DNA of 64,000 nt from an uncultured Ruminococcus sp. (GTDB taxonomy: Bacteria > Bacillota > Clostridia > Oscillospirales > Ruminococcaceae), in NCBI RefSeq assembly GCF_934476685.1, contig NZ_CAKSNX010000009.1, positions 33,573 through 97,572 of the forward strand, written 5' to 3'. This document shows, one piece after another, positions 1 through 8,583 of the stretch. Under the pieces are notes generated by a model, which saw only the letters and a program-made list of their open reading frames with translations, made no database searches and was not told the DNA's origin. How positions within the stretch are numbered: position 1 is the first letter of the stretch; every line of letters begins with the position of its first letter. Position numbers and translations under genes: made by a program.

Positions 1-61
1 CGCATTGGTTGCAGTATACCGAGCCGTCGGCAAGCTGGCTTCCGCATTTGTTACAATACAT
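1..61 (-). CDS. Zinc-ribbon protein, N-terminal end only (runs off the window)
   Basis: The first 20 codons of a minus-strand gene are visible, starting at the ATG whose complement lies at 59-61. They contain two CxxC knuckles (MYCNKCG and, 13 residues on, YCNQC), the layout of the zinc-ribbon that opens many Gram-positive membrane or signalling proteins. The rest lies outside the window, so its function cannot be told. It follows the DUF4190-type gene on the same strand by about 30 bp and may be cotranscribed with it. Confidence 0.6.
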   Translation of the reverse strand, partial: MYCNKCGSQLADGSVYCNQC

Positions 62-92
62 AATCATTTCCCTTTACGTTTTTAATTTCTAA

Positions 93-566
93 TTAAAGAT
101 AGCTTGTGATAGATGCAGCGGTCACGATGACCAGTATAGATGGGATAATAGCAACTATACCGCAGACAAGACCTGCGATAGCCATACCCTTTCCGCCTGC
201 CTTTGTTGCAAGAGCGATTCCGCCGAGGATAACAGCGAGAAGTCCGCATACGATACCGATAAAGCCGAAGCAGCTTGAGCAGAGTGAGATGATGCCGAGT
301 ACCATTGCAGCGATCGAAAGACCTGAGCTTTTCTGTGCAGGCATCTGCTGATAACCCTGAGGGTAGCCACCCTGCTGGAAGTTCTGCTGATAACCCTGCT
401 GATAGTTCTGCTGCTGGAAATTCTGCTGTGAGTAATCCTGCTGATAGCCCTGCTGTGAATAACCCTGCTGAGTATCCTGAGGATAACCGCCCTGCTGAGG
501 TATATTGGAATAACCCTGAGCGTTCTGATCGCCTGAGTAGTTCTGATAGTTGTTGTTTTCGTCCAT
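93..566 (-). CDS. DUF4190-type small membrane protein with Gln/Tyr/Gly-rich N-terminus
   Basis: 157 residues. Residues 1-80 are a low-complexity Q/Y/G/N region with repeated QQGY and QQNY units. Residues 83-157 hold two hydrophobic segments: the first is Gly/Ala-rich with Cys residues (LSIAAMVLGIISLCSS), the second near the C-terminus. This is the layout of DUF4190 proteins, which are unassigned membrane proteins. An AGGAGG ribosome site lies 8 nt before the ATG. The Q/Y-rich part is probably cytoplasmic and disordered. The downstream zinc-ribbon gene is on the same strand. Function unknown. Confidence 0.75.
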   Translation of the reverse strand: MDENNNYQNYSGDQNAQGYSNIPQQGGYPQDTQQGYSQQGYQQDYSQQNFQQQNYQQGYQQNFQQGGYPQGYQQMPAQKSSGLSIAAMVLGIISLCSSCFGFIGIVCGLLAVILGGIALATKAGGKGMAIAGLVCGIVAIIPSILVIVTAASITSYL

Positions 567-739
567 AGTTTTTTCCTCCTGAATAAACTTCCTTAAAAGA
601 TGCGTTAACAGAAATGCACGATAAAAACCGACATTCTATTACGAACAATATACCATATTATACGGATAAAGTCAATAGTTGGCGGAAAATGCGGTCTGAT
701 TTTCAACACTATGCACAATATAGGGACAGCTATTTTGTT

Positions 740-778
740 AAGGCAACACTGCACAGCTGTTGTGTGCGGTGCTGCCTT
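740..778 (+). repeat. Imperfect hairpin AAGGCA...TGCCTT in the nadE upstream region
   Basis: An outer AAGGCA/TGCCTT stem with further interrupted pairing encloses a GCTGTT-containing loop. Its right half (GGTGCTGCC) resembles a hairpin upstream of the ROK gene near 59186-59223, and its outer stem resembles one at 23954-23996. Between the DUF4190-type gene (566) and nadE (919) I otherwise see only the nadE promoter and AT-rich sequence. It has no T run and is therefore a poor terminator. Confidence 0.4.
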
Positions 779-835
779 TATGCGAATGTTATCTGAAAAA
801 AATGTTTTGCGCCGCTTTTTACTTTTTTCAACAGC

Positions 836-864
836 TTGCAACAATAATATTTATGTGGTATACT
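836..864 (+). promoter_or_regulatory. Promoter of nadE
   Basis: TTGCAA at 836-841 and TATACT at 859-864 are separated by exactly 17 nt. The predicted start near 871 gives a leader of about 48 nt. Confidence 0.75.
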
Positions 865-918
865 ATTATAGAAAAATTGTTTAATTTAAGGAATTTCATT
901 CGGAATGGAGAAATAAAA

Positions 919-2919
919 ATGAAAGACGGTTTTGTAAAAGTCGCTGCCTGCACTCCCGAAATACAGGTGTGCGATGTTGATTTCAACGTTTCAAAGATAA
1001 TCGGACAGATAAATGAATGTAAAAAAGCAGGGGTAAAGGTAGCTGTGTTCCCTGAACTCTGTGTTACGGGCTATACCTGTCAGGATCTGTTTTTTCAGAA
1101 CACTCTGCTCGACAAGGCAATGGAAGGCACAGTTGAGATAGCAAAGGCTACGAAAGAAAGCGATATGCTGGTGGCTGTGGGAGTACCGGTCAGAGCAAAG
1201 GGAAAGCTTTATAACTGTGCGGCTGTGATACAGAACGGCGAGATATTAAAGTTTATCCCGAAAACTCATCTGCCTAACTATAACGAATTTTATGAAGCAA
1301 GACATTTTGCAGCTTACCGTGGCGGTAATGTTGAGATAGAGCTTACTAAGTATTATAAAGACGGTGAAGTCCATGCTGCGGCAATGGGTCAGTATGTTTT
1401 TGAGCTTGACAACTGGGAAAATGGTGGCGAAAGCCTATGTGACTGTGTGAAGATAGGCTTTGAGATCTGCGAGGATCTGTGGGTAGCAGATCCGGTTTCA
1501 AATTATCTTGCAAAGTCGGGCGCAACGCTTATATGCAACCTCTCGGCAAGTGATGAGGTCATTGGAAAAGACTCTTACCGCAGACAGCTTGTTTCAAATC
1601 AGTCTGCAAGACTTGTGGCAGGCTATATATACTGTTCCGCAGGGGACGGCGAGTCAACACAGGATATGGTTTTCTCAGGTCATGATCTCATAGCGGAAAA
1701 CGGTGCGATACTGGCTGAAAGCAAGCTCTTTGAAAACGGCATAACGGTTTCAGAGATAGATTTTAAAAAGCTTGCCTTTGAGCGCAGGAAAATTTCTACC
1801 TATCCCGAAAGCAGCTCAGAATGGGATTCACCTGCTGAAAATTATAAGCCGCATTTTCTGGAAAATCTGCCTGTCGAATATATCAGCTTTGATATAACGG
1901 AAACTGAGCTTACGAGAAGGATAGCAAAAACACCTTTTATCCCGTCTGACAAAGCGGAACGAAATGAAAGATGCGATCTTATCTTGAAAATGCAGTCCCA
2001 CGGACTTATGAAAAGAATTGCACATACCCATTCTAAAACAGTTGTTATCGGAATTTCTGGCGGACTGGATTCAACCCTTGCTCTGCTTGTGTGCGTAATG
2101 GCTATGGATCTGCTGAAAAGACCTCATACCGATATAGTCGCAGTAACAATGCCGTGTTTCGGCACAACAAAGCGTACACGCTCAAATGCGGAGATACTCT
2201 GCGAGGCTCTTGGAGTGACTTTCAGAGAGGTGGATATATCCAAAGCTGTTCTCCAGCATTTTGAGGATATCGGACATGATTTCAACGACCACAGCGTGGT
2301 GTTTGAGAACGGACAGGCGAGAGAGCGCACAAAGGTGCTTATGAATATCGCAAATCAGGTCAGCGGAATGGTAGTCGGTACGGGCGATCTCAGCGAGCTT
2401 GCTCTAGGCTGGGCAACATACAACGGCGATCATATGTCGATGTACGGTGTAAATGCGTCTATACCGAAAACGCTGGTGCGCCATATCGTTCAGTATTACG
2501 GCGACACCTGTACAAGCGAAACGCTCAGCGCAGTGCTGTATGATATACTCGATACACCTGTTTCACCAGAACTTCTGCCGACGGACGAAAGCGGTACGGA
2601 GATGACGCAGAAAACAGAGGACCTTGTCGGTCCGTATGAGCTTCACGATTTCTTCCTTTATTACGGCATACGCTGGGGATTTGAGCCGTCTAAGGTAAGA
2701 AGACTGGCTAGATATGCTTTCAGCGGCGAATATTCCGCCGAGGTCATAGATAAGTGGCTCAAAACATTTTACAGGAGATTTTTCTCCCAGCAGTTCAAGC
2801 GTTCATGCCTGCCTGACGGAGCAAAGATAGGTTCAGTTACCCTTTCACCAAGGGGCGACTGGAGAATGCCGTCTGACGCTGTGGCAAAGATATGGCTTGA
2901 GGATATAGAGAAAATTTAG
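919..2919 (+). CDS. nadE: Glutamine-dependent NAD+ synthetase
   Basis: Makes NAD+ from nicotinic acid adenine dinucleotide, ATP and glutamine-derived ammonia in the cytosol. The protein has 666 residues, the usual size of the two-domain form. The N-terminal nitrilase-type glutaminase domain shows its catalytic triad: Glu46 (FPELCVTGY), Lys115 (PKTHLPNY) and Cys184 (FEICEDLW). The C-terminal ATP-pyrophosphatase domain carries the SGGLDS loop near residue 380. The reading frame stays open upstream to 760, but the ATG at 919 has a GGAG site and lies just downstream of a good promoter, and the homologous part begins there. It stands alone in its transcription unit. Confidence 0.95.
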   Translation: MKDGFVKVAACTPEIQVCDVDFNVSKIIGQINECKKAGVKVAVFPELCVTGYTCQDLFFQNTLLDKAMEGTVEIAKATKESDMLVAVGVPVRAKGKLYNCAAVIQNGEILKFIPKTHLPNYNEFYEARHFAAYRGGNVEIELTKYYKDGEVHAAAMGQYVFELDNWENGGESLCDCVKIGFEICEDLWVADPVSNYLAKSGATLICNLSASDEVIGKDSYRRQLVSNQSARLVAGYIYCSAGDGESTQDMVFSGHDLIAENGAILAESKLFENGITVSEIDFKKLAFERRKISTYPESSSEWDSPAENYKPHFLENLPVEYISFDITETELTRRIAKTPFIPSDKAERNERCDLILKMQSHGLMKRIAHTHSKTVVIGISGGLDSTLALLVCVMAMDLLKRPHTDIVAVTMPCFGTTKRTRSNAEILCEALGVTFREVDISKAVLQHFEDIGHDFNDHSVVFENGQARERTKVLMNIANQVSGMVVGTGDLSELALGWATYNGDHMSMYGVNASIPKTLVRHIVQYYGDTCTSETLSAVLYDILDTPVSPELLPTDESGTEMTQKTEDLVGPYELHDFFLYYGIRWGFEPSKVRRLARYAFSGEYSAEVIDKWLKTFYRRFFSQQFKRSCLPDGAKIGSVTLSPRGDWRMPSDAVAKIWLEDIEKI

Positions 2920-2964
2920 AAAAATACAGCATTTGATAAAAATAAAAAATTAAGGGAAAAAAGT

Positions 2965-3627
2965 ATGAGAAGAAAAAGAAAACCAATGGATCCTGCAAAA
3001 GCCATGGCAATAACCTGTATCATAACGGCATTGGCAGCAGTGTGGTGCGTAGTTTCGGGGATAATAGGTATCACTTTCAAGGATAAGCAGAGTATAAACA
3101 AACTCATCAGCACAGGCTGTGAAGAGGGAGATTTCTTTGAGGGTGATGTAAGTTACAGCTCAGACTGCATACTTCGAATGAAACATACTATAAATTTTAT
3201 ACCTATCGCATATGAAAATTACTTTATCGTAATATCCAGTGACGGGAAAAATGCGGCAGTTGTCCGTGCTGACAAGGATTTCAGCGAGTCATTCCATAAT
3301 GGTATCGCCGCAGAACCTGTTCATGTAAAAGGACGTGTAAAGGAAACGGACTATAAAGTCCAAAGAGAGCTTACGGATATAACCGCTCAGCTGCGGCAGG
3401 AGGGGATAAGCGTAAGTTCAGAAAACTATTATGACTTTATAAGCACAAGATATTATGTGCTGAGGATAATTTTAGGCATACTTCTTATTTTATGTACCGT
3501 TTCGGGGATAGTCATGAGCAAAAATCAGATGAATGGTTCCGGCAGCGTCAGAACATCGGCGGGAGTTTTTACGATCATTCTGTGCGTATCATGCGTTCTT
3601 ATGCTGCACGTTATGTCAATGAGCTGA
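2965..3627 (+). CDS. Hypothetical membrane protein, three predicted TM segments
   Basis: 220 residues, family not recognised. A basic N-terminus (MRRKRK) precedes a TM segment at about residues 13-36. An extracytoplasmic or peripheral region of about 120 residues follows. Two further hydrophobic segments lie at about 165-183 and 198-218. It begins 45 bp after nadE with a weak AAGGGAAAA ribosome site. No catalytic motif is visible. The gap to the next gene is 173 bp and includes a TATAAT box at 3735-3740, so it is unlikely to be cotranscribed with the glutamine-synthetase-like gene. Confidence 0.7.
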   Translation: MRRKRKPMDPAKAMAITCIITALAAVWCVVSGIIGITFKDKQSINKLISTGCEEGDFFEGDVSYSSDCILRMKHTINFIPIAYENYFIVISSDGKNAAVVRADKDFSESFHNGIAAEPVHVKGRVKETDYKVQRELTDITAQLRQEGISVSSENYYDFISTRYYVLRIILGILLILCTVSGIVMSKNQMNGSGSVRTSAGVFTIILCVSCVLMLHVMSMS

Positions 3628-3800
3628 TGTATCTGTATGCTGTGTTGGAATAAATCGTGCGTTATAACATATAGATTAAAATATTGTAACAAAATCTTTA
3701 TAGCTGTTCTGTTTTATGGAAATCAAAATTCCTGTATAATTAAAAAGTATGTTTGGGGTAACTCACAAAGCGGACAGCGCTGACAGGAGGTCAATTTACT

Positions 3801-5120
3801 ATGAAATATACCGAAAGAGAAGTTCTTCAGTTCGTTGAAGAAAATGATGTAAAGTTCGTAAAGCTTATGTTCTGCGATATTTTCGGGGCGCTCAAAAGCA
3901 TTTCCATAGTTTCAAGCGAGCTGGGTAATGTTTTCAGAAAAGGTCTTATTTTCGATGCGTCAAAGCTTATCGGCTTTATGAATGTCAGCAGCACAGATCT
4001 GCTGCTTTTCCCAGATCCGAATACCCTTGCGCTGCTGCCATGGAGACCTCAGCAGGGCAGAGTAGTAAGATTTTTCTGTACGGTCAAATATCCTGACGGA
4101 ACGGTTTTTGAGGGCGACGGACGTTCCTTCCTCAAAAATGCAATCGACTACGCAAAGGCAAAGGGATATAACTTCCAGATCGGAACTTCCTGCGAATTTT
4201 ATGTTTTTGAAAAAAGTCAGGACGAAAGACCGACCAAGATACCTCACGATTACGCAGGCTACTGTGACGCTGCCCCTGTGGACAAGGGAGAAAATCTCAG
4301 ACGTGACATATGCCTGACCCTTGAACAGATGGATATTTTCCCCGAAAGTTCACGCCATGAAAATGGTCCGGGACAGAACGAGATAGATTTTCAGTATTCA
4401 AATGCCCTCAAAGCGGCAGATAACCTTGTTACATTCAAGAATGTTGTAAAATCCGTTGCAGACAGAAACGGACTCTATGCAACGTTTATGCCTAAGCCGC
4501 TGTATGACAGACCTGGTTCGGGACTTCATATCACTCTTTTCTGCATGAAAGGCACAGAGAATATTTTTGCGCCAAGATGCGGAGAACTTTCAAAAGAGGC
4601 AAGCAGCATGACAGCGGGCATACTCAACAGGATAAAGGACATCACTCTTCTGCTCAATTCGACGGCAAGTTCGTACAGCAGACTGGGAAACCTCCTTGCA
4701 CCAAAGTATGTTTCATGGTCACACGAAAACTATGCTCAGCTGCTTAGAGTTCCTGTTTCGGGACAGGAAGAGAACGGCATAATCCTTCGTTCACCAGATA
4801 ATACCTGCAACCCATATTTCGCCCTCGGTATCCTTATCTATGCCTGCATAGAAGGCGCTGTTAAAGGCGCAGAGCTTTGCGAACCTGTAAACTTCAGCAC
4901 CACAGGAGCGTCAAGAGAAGTTCTTTCAAAGCTGGAAAAGCTGCCTGAAAGCCTTGACGAGGCTGTAAAAGCTGCAAACGACAGCGAGTTTCTCCATGAG
5001 CATATGCCCGAAAATCTTCTCAGCCATATCCTTGCGGTAAAGGCTGCGGAGGCAAAGGAGTATAATTCCTGCGAGGATAAGGACGCTTTTGAAACCGTAA
5101 GATATTTCTACACTTTATAA
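3801..5120 (+). CDS. Glutamine synthetase-like protein, several catalytic residues replaced
   Basis: 439 residues with the class I glutamine synthetase fold throughout: N-terminal latch region (FDASKL), GQNEIDF, PGSGLH and the C-terminal RSPDNTCNPY motif. By-eye alignment to known GSI enzymes keeps Glu131, Glu212, Glu220, His269, Arg321 and Arg344 (Salmonella numbering). Glu129 appears as Ser (GTSCEF) and Arg339 as Tyr (ENYAQLLR). Glu357 appears as Ile (IILRSPD). The loop that carries Glu327 (PGYEAP in the family) reads NLLAP, one residue shorter and without Glu. Its activity is therefore doubtful. The neighbour 57 bp downstream encodes an ANTAR regulator, a known partner of nitrogen genes. 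An AGGAGG site precedes the ATG. Confidence 0.85.
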   Translation: MKYTEREVLQFVEENDVKFVKLMFCDIFGALKSISIVSSELGNVFRKGLIFDASKLIGFMNVSSTDLLLFPDPNTLALLPWRPQQGRVVRFFCTVKYPDGTVFEGDGRSFLKNAIDYAKAKGYNFQIGTSCEFYVFEKSQDERPTKIPHDYAGYCDAAPVDKGENLRRDICLTLEQMDIFPESSRHENGPGQNEIDFQYSNALKAADNLVTFKNVVKSVADRNGLYATFMPKPLYDRPGSGLHITLFCMKGTENIFAPRCGELSKEASSMTAGILNRIKDITLLLNSTASSYSRLGNLLAPKYVSWSHENYAQLLRVPVSGQEENGIILRSPDNTCNPYFALGILIYACIEGAVKGAELCEPVNFSTTGASREVLSKLEKLPESLDEAVKAANDSEFLHEHMPENLLSHILAVKAAEAKEYNSCEDKDAFETVRYFYTL

Positions 5121-5176
5121 TTTGTGTTATAGTATCTTTATTCATATGAAAAAATTACAGGCGAGGGGGTCTGACT

Positions 5177-5749
5177 GTGGACAGAATATTGATTTCGTCA
5201 AGCAACGAAAAAGCGGCTTGTATGCTGGTAACGCTGCTCAAAGAGGCATTTCCTGCGTGTTCAGTTTCAATGGTATCCACAGGACTTGAAACAAGACGTG
5301 CCTGCAGCTCAAATAATTACGACTGCGTTATAATAAACTGTCCGCTGACCGACGAGAACGGAACGGAGCTTGCGGAGATAGTTACTGCAAATTCAACGGC
5401 GGGCTGCGTGCTTATAGTTAAAAATGAATATGCCGACAGCATTGCGGAACGGGTGGAGGATTACGGAGCAATGGTAATACCCAAACCGCTGAACCGTCAG
5501 AGTTTTTACCGCTCCATGCATTTTGTCAGCGCCGCAAGAAAGCGTATGCTTGGCATACAGTCGGAAAATCTGAAGCTGCATAAAAAGCTGGAGGAGATAA
5601 GGACGATAAACAGAGCAAAATTTGCCCTTATGCAGTACCTCAGCTTTACCGAACAGCAGGCGCACAGATACCTTGAAAAACAGGCAATGGATCTGAGATG
5701 CACCAAGCTGGAGGTCGCACAGAAGGTCATTAAAATGTACGAAGTTTAA
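5177..5749 (+). CDS. ANTAR-domain response regulator (RNA-binding antiterminator type)
   Basis: 190 residues: receiver-like domain at about 1-115, coiled linker at 125-145, then an ANTAR domain at about 135-190 (AKFALMQYLSFTEQQAHRYL and the final helix LEVAQKVIKM). ANTAR proteins bind paired hairpins in leader RNA and prevent termination, typically of nitrogen genes. The start is the GTG at 5177, placed after GAGGGGG. In the receiver part the phosphoacceptor region reads INCPLTDENG, so the usual DxP Asp is replaced (N/C) and phosphorylation is uncertain. It follows the glutamine-synthetase-like gene without a terminator and is probably cotranscribed with it. Confidence 0.85.
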   Translation: MDRILISSSNEKAACMLVTLLKEAFPACSVSMVSTGLETRRACSSNNYDCVIINCPLTDENGTELAEIVTANSTAGCVLIVKNEYADSIAERVEDYGAMVIPKPLNRQSFYRSMHFVSAARKRMLGIQSENLKLHKKLEEIRTINRAKFALMQYLSFTEQQAHRYLEKQAMDLRCTKLEVAQKVIKMYEV

Positions 5750-5804
5750 TTTTAGAATTTGTGTGAAAAAAATATTTACATAATGTTAAAACGAGAAAAA
5801 GTGC

Positions 5805-5833
5805 TTGCAATTTATGTGTGATTGTTGTATAAT
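5805..5833 (+). promoter_or_regulatory. Promoter of fba
   Basis: TTGCAA at 5805-5810 and TATAAT at 5828-5833 are separated by 17 nt. It lies 38 nt before the fba ATG. Confidence 0.8.
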
Positions 5834-5871
5834 TAACAAAGAAAAATTATAAAATAACGGAGGTTATCAAT

Positions 5872-6735
5872 ATGTTAGTATCTGCTAAGGAAATGATGGC
5901 TAAGGCAGCTGAAGGCAAGTATGCAGTAGGTCAGTTCAATATCAACAACCTTGAATGGACTAAGGCTATCCTTCTCACAGCTCAGGAGCTTAATTCACCA
6001 GTTATCCTCGGTGTTTCTGAGGGCGCAGGAAAGTATATGACAGGCTTTAAGACTGTTGCAAATATGGTAAAGGCTATGGACGAGGAACTCGGAATCACAG
6101 TTCCTGTTGCTCTTCACCTTGACCACGGCACATATGAGGGCTGCTACAAGTGCATCAAGGCAGGCTTCACTTCTATCATGTTCGACGGTTCACATTACCC
6201 ATTTGAGGAGAACCTCGCTAAGTCAACAGAGCTTGTACACGTTGCAAGCCAGCTCGGTCTTTCTATCGAGTGCGAAGTTGGTTCTATCGGCGGCGAAGAA
6301 GACGGCGTAGTAGGCATGGGCGAATGTGCTGATCCTAACGAGTGCAAGGCAGTAGCTGATCTCGGCGTTACAATGCTCGCAGCCGGTATCGGAAACATCC
6401 ACGGCAAGTATCCAGAGAACTGGCCTGGTCTTTCATTCGAGACACTTGCAGCTGTTAAGGAAAAGGTTGGCGATATGCCACTCGTTCTCCACGGCGGTAC
6501 AGGTATCCCTGCTGATATGATCAAGAAGGCTATCTCACTGGGCGTTGCTAAGATCAACGTTAACACAGAGTGCCAGCTCGCATTCCAGGAAGCAACAAGA
6601 AAGTACATTGAAGAGGGTAAGGATCTTCAGGGTAAGGGCTTTGACCCAAGAAAGCTTCTCGCACCTGGCTTTGAGGCTATCAAGGCAACAGTTAAGGAAA
6701 AGATGGAGCTTTTCGGTTCAGTAGGAAAGGCTTGA
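5872..6735 (+). CDS. fba: Class II fructose-1,6-bisphosphate aldolase
   Basis: Cleaves fructose-1,6-bisphosphate to dihydroxyacetone phosphate and glyceraldehyde-3-phosphate in glycolysis; a zinc enzyme of the cytosol. The 287 residues match the usual length. Visible family motifs are VALHLDHGTYEGC (the Asp-His catalytic and zinc-binding pair), the second zinc-binding region GNIHGKYP, and VLHGGTGIP. C-terminal phosphate-binding residues (KINVNTE) are present. An ACGGAGG site lies before the ATG. Codon use is strongly biased (CTC, ATC, AAG, GGC), as in highly expressed genes. It has its own promoter and is monocistronic. Confidence 0.96.
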   Translation: MLVSAKEMMAKAAEGKYAVGQFNINNLEWTKAILLTAQELNSPVILGVSEGAGKYMTGFKTVANMVKAMDEELGITVPVALHLDHGTYEGCYKCIKAGFTSIMFDGSHYPFEENLAKSTELVHVASQLGLSIECEVGSIGGEEDGVVGMGECADPNECKAVADLGVTMLAAGIGNIHGKYPENWPGLSFETLAAVKEKVGDMPLVLHGGTGIPADMIKKAISLGVAKINVNTECQLAFQEATRKYIEEGKDLQGKGFDPRKLLAPGFEAIKATVKEKMELFGSVGKA

Positions 6736-6773
6736 TTCACAGCTTTGTAAACTGAATTAATTTGAATGTTATT

Positions 6774-6801
6774 TCTCCGGCTGAGTAATATCAGTCGGAG
6801 A
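6774..6801 (+). terminator. Hairpin after fba (probable terminator)
   Basis: TCTCCGGCTGA and TCAGTCGGAGA form an 11-bp stem (one G-U) around a 6-nt loop. The following sequence is AT-rich but lacks a clean T run. Confidence 0.55.
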
Positions 6802-6822
6802 TTAATATTGTATAATTAAATA

Positions 6823-6864
6823 GAGTGTAGCCCAGAACACCACTCGTAAATAAAAACAAGGAGG
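6823..6864 (+). promoter_or_regulatory. Probable preQ1 riboswitch in the queT leader
   Basis: A GAGTG/CACTC stem encloses the loop TAGCCCAGAACAC. An A-rich tail follows and runs straight into the AAGGAGG ribosome site (6858-6864). This is the compact H-type pseudoknot layout of preQ1-I aptamers, in which the tail folds back into the loop and occludes the ribosome site. A TATAAT box at 6811-6816 would place the transcript start right at the stem. The downstream gene is a queuosine-precursor transporter, as expected. The assignment is by eye and no covariance search was possible. Confidence 0.65.
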
Positions 6865-6871
6865 AATCTCA

Positions 6872-7381
6872 ATGGAGATTTTTAATGCACGCAGGATCAC
6901 TAATATCGGAGTAATGGCAGCGCTTTATGTAGTTGCAACGCTGCTTTGCGGAGGACTTGCATACGGTCAGGTACAGTTCAGAGTATCTGAGATGCTTATG
7001 TTGCTCTGCTTTTTCAACAAGGACTACATAATCTCAATGACTCTCGGCTGCTTTATCGCAAACCTTTTCAGCAGCTTAGGATTTATTGACGCAGGCTTTG
7101 GCACAGCGGCAACGCTGCTGGCAGCCATACTTATCTATGTTTCAAGGAACAAGACGAACCTTTTTGTGGCATCGCTTTTCCCTGTTATAACAAACGCTTT
7201 CATCGTTGCAGCAGAACTTAAAATGGTTCTCGGTCTGCCTTATTGGGTAAATGCAGCGTGGGTAGCTTTAGGTGAATTTGTATGTGTATCTGTTCTCGGA
7301 GTAATAGTAGTTTCAGCTCTTGCGAAAAACAAGGGATTTATGAAACTTATTATGACAGGCTCTGAGGTCAAGACAGCATAG
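6872..7381 (+). CDS. queT: QueT family queuosine-precursor transporter (ECF S component)
   Basis: 169 residues with five to six hydrophobic segments, the size of ECF substrate-binding subunits. The N-terminus (RRITNIGVMAALYVVATLL) and the segment QVQFRVSEMLMLLCFF are typical of QueT. It is thought to import queuine or preQ1 with the shared ECF energising module, which is not in this window. The ATG at 6872 follows AAGGAGG by 7 nt. The leader has a preQ1-riboswitch-like fold, so translation is probably reduced when precursor is abundant. Confidence 0.85.
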   Translation: MEIFNARRITNIGVMAALYVVATLLCGGLAYGQVQFRVSEMLMLLCFFNKDYIISMTLGCFIANLFSSLGFIDAGFGTAATLLAAILIYVSRNKTNLFVASLFPVITNAFIVAAELKMVLGLPYWVNAAWVALGEFVCVSVLGVIVVSALAKNKGFMKLIMTGSEVKTA

Positions 7382-7453
7382 GCTCAGAAATATACTGCTT
7401 TTCAGTCGGTATGCTGGGTTCGCCTGCTGTTTAGCAAAGTTAAATATCTGATA

Positions 7454-7485
7454 AAAGCCGTTGGTTCTATCCGACGGCTTTTTTT
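7454..7485 (+). terminator. Terminator of queT
   Basis: AAAGCCGTTGG and CCGACGGCTTT pair around TTCTAT and are followed by a T run. Confidence 0.85.
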
Positions 7486-7679
7486 GATGCATAAAATGCT
7501 GCAAGTGAAGATAACTTATTAAATCTTAGTTAAAAAAGCGTATAATAACATAAATGTTAATTTATTATCGGCAGTAAATGCTATGAATGTTATAATTATA
7601 ATGAATTAATGTGAGTTTGCAGCCGTATCGACAAAAACGGTGCAAAGCTTGCCGAAACTTTCTTAAACGGAGAGGAACT

Positions 7680-8445
7680 ATGGGTATTTTCAGCGTTGTT
7701 CGGACAGAATGCCCGTGTATTTCTCGGATAATTTCGGCAAGGTGCTGAAAACGTCTGAGGAGGGTCTGAAAAATGATATTGAAAAGCTTGATGATATAGC
7801 CGACAATAAGGAGCTTTTTCAGATATACAGCAAGTGGGACGGCACAGAACCGCTGACCTGCGCTTTTAAGATAGCTAATGATGAACGCTGGATGCAGATG
7901 TCGGTCGCAAGAGATGAAAGCGGTCAGTATGATCTTTTCGTTTTCGGCGATATCACAGAGTGTAAAAAAGAATGTTTTGAACTTGAGGACAAGATCAGAA
8001 AGGCTGAAGAGGAAAGTATGACCAAGAGCCAGTTCCTCTCAAGAATGTCCCACGAGATAAGAACGCAGATGAACGGCATAATCAGTATGCTTTCCCTTGC
8101 TCAGAAACAGTGTAAGGAGGATGAACAGGTAGTAGAGTATCTCGGAAAAGCGGAAAATCTTTCTCACTATCTGCTCTCTATTATAAATGATATTCTCGAC
8201 CTTTCAAGAATAGAGGCAGGCAAGCTGGAGCTTGAAGAAAAGCCTATGGATCTGCTTTCCGTTGCGGTAGGCGGAGCGACCAGCCTGAGCTTACCCTTAT
8301 GCCCGATGACGCAAACCTTAATGCGATAGTAATAACCGATAAATCGGGTGCGCCTGCCATAAAGCAGATGGGTACAGCAAAGACGCTTATCGAGATACCT
8401 GCTGAATACATACGCAAAAACAATAAATTCAGCATAAACCTATAA
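7680..8445 (+). pseudogene. Remnant of a sensor histidine kinase fused to an unrelated tail
   Basis: A ribosome site (GAGAGG) and ATG at 7680 open a frame that stops after 22 codons. A second frame from 7709 encodes a PAS-like stretch, then a HisKA dimerisation helix with the phosphoacceptor motif SHEIRTQMNG and DILDLSRIEAGKLELEE. The kinase stops there: no ATPase (HATPase_c) domain follows. From about 8272 another frame encodes an unrelated tail (ITDKSGAPAIKQMGT... ending in FSINL) up to a TAA at 8443-8445. The layout fits frameshift plus an internal deletion that joined two genes. The region 7500-7680 is AT-rich and otherwise empty. Confidence 0.7.
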
Positions 8446-8479
8446 ATATTTGACATGATGAAAAGGAGTCGGAGTTTTG

Positions 8480-8581
8480 AGTAAAAAGCATCTCAGACGG
8501 AAAAAGCTATGAAAAAACGATGTGCATATCGAGATAATCGGTGCTGACAGAGGATATGTGCATCTTTCGTATTCGGCATAG
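8480..8581 (+). pseudogene. Short decayed coding fragment
   Basis: Translation gives VKSISDGKSYEK, then after a one-base shift in an A run NDVHIEIIGADRGYVHLSY, and stops at TAG. The two pieces look like one protein interrupted by an indel. No family is recognised. It sits between two other fragments. Confidence 0.4.
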
Positions 8582-8583
8582 AA

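Noticed and set aside
375..530. Repeated CTGCTGATA-type units
   Set aside because: They encode the Q/Y-rich N-terminus of the DUF4190-type protein on the minus strand and are not an independent repeat.
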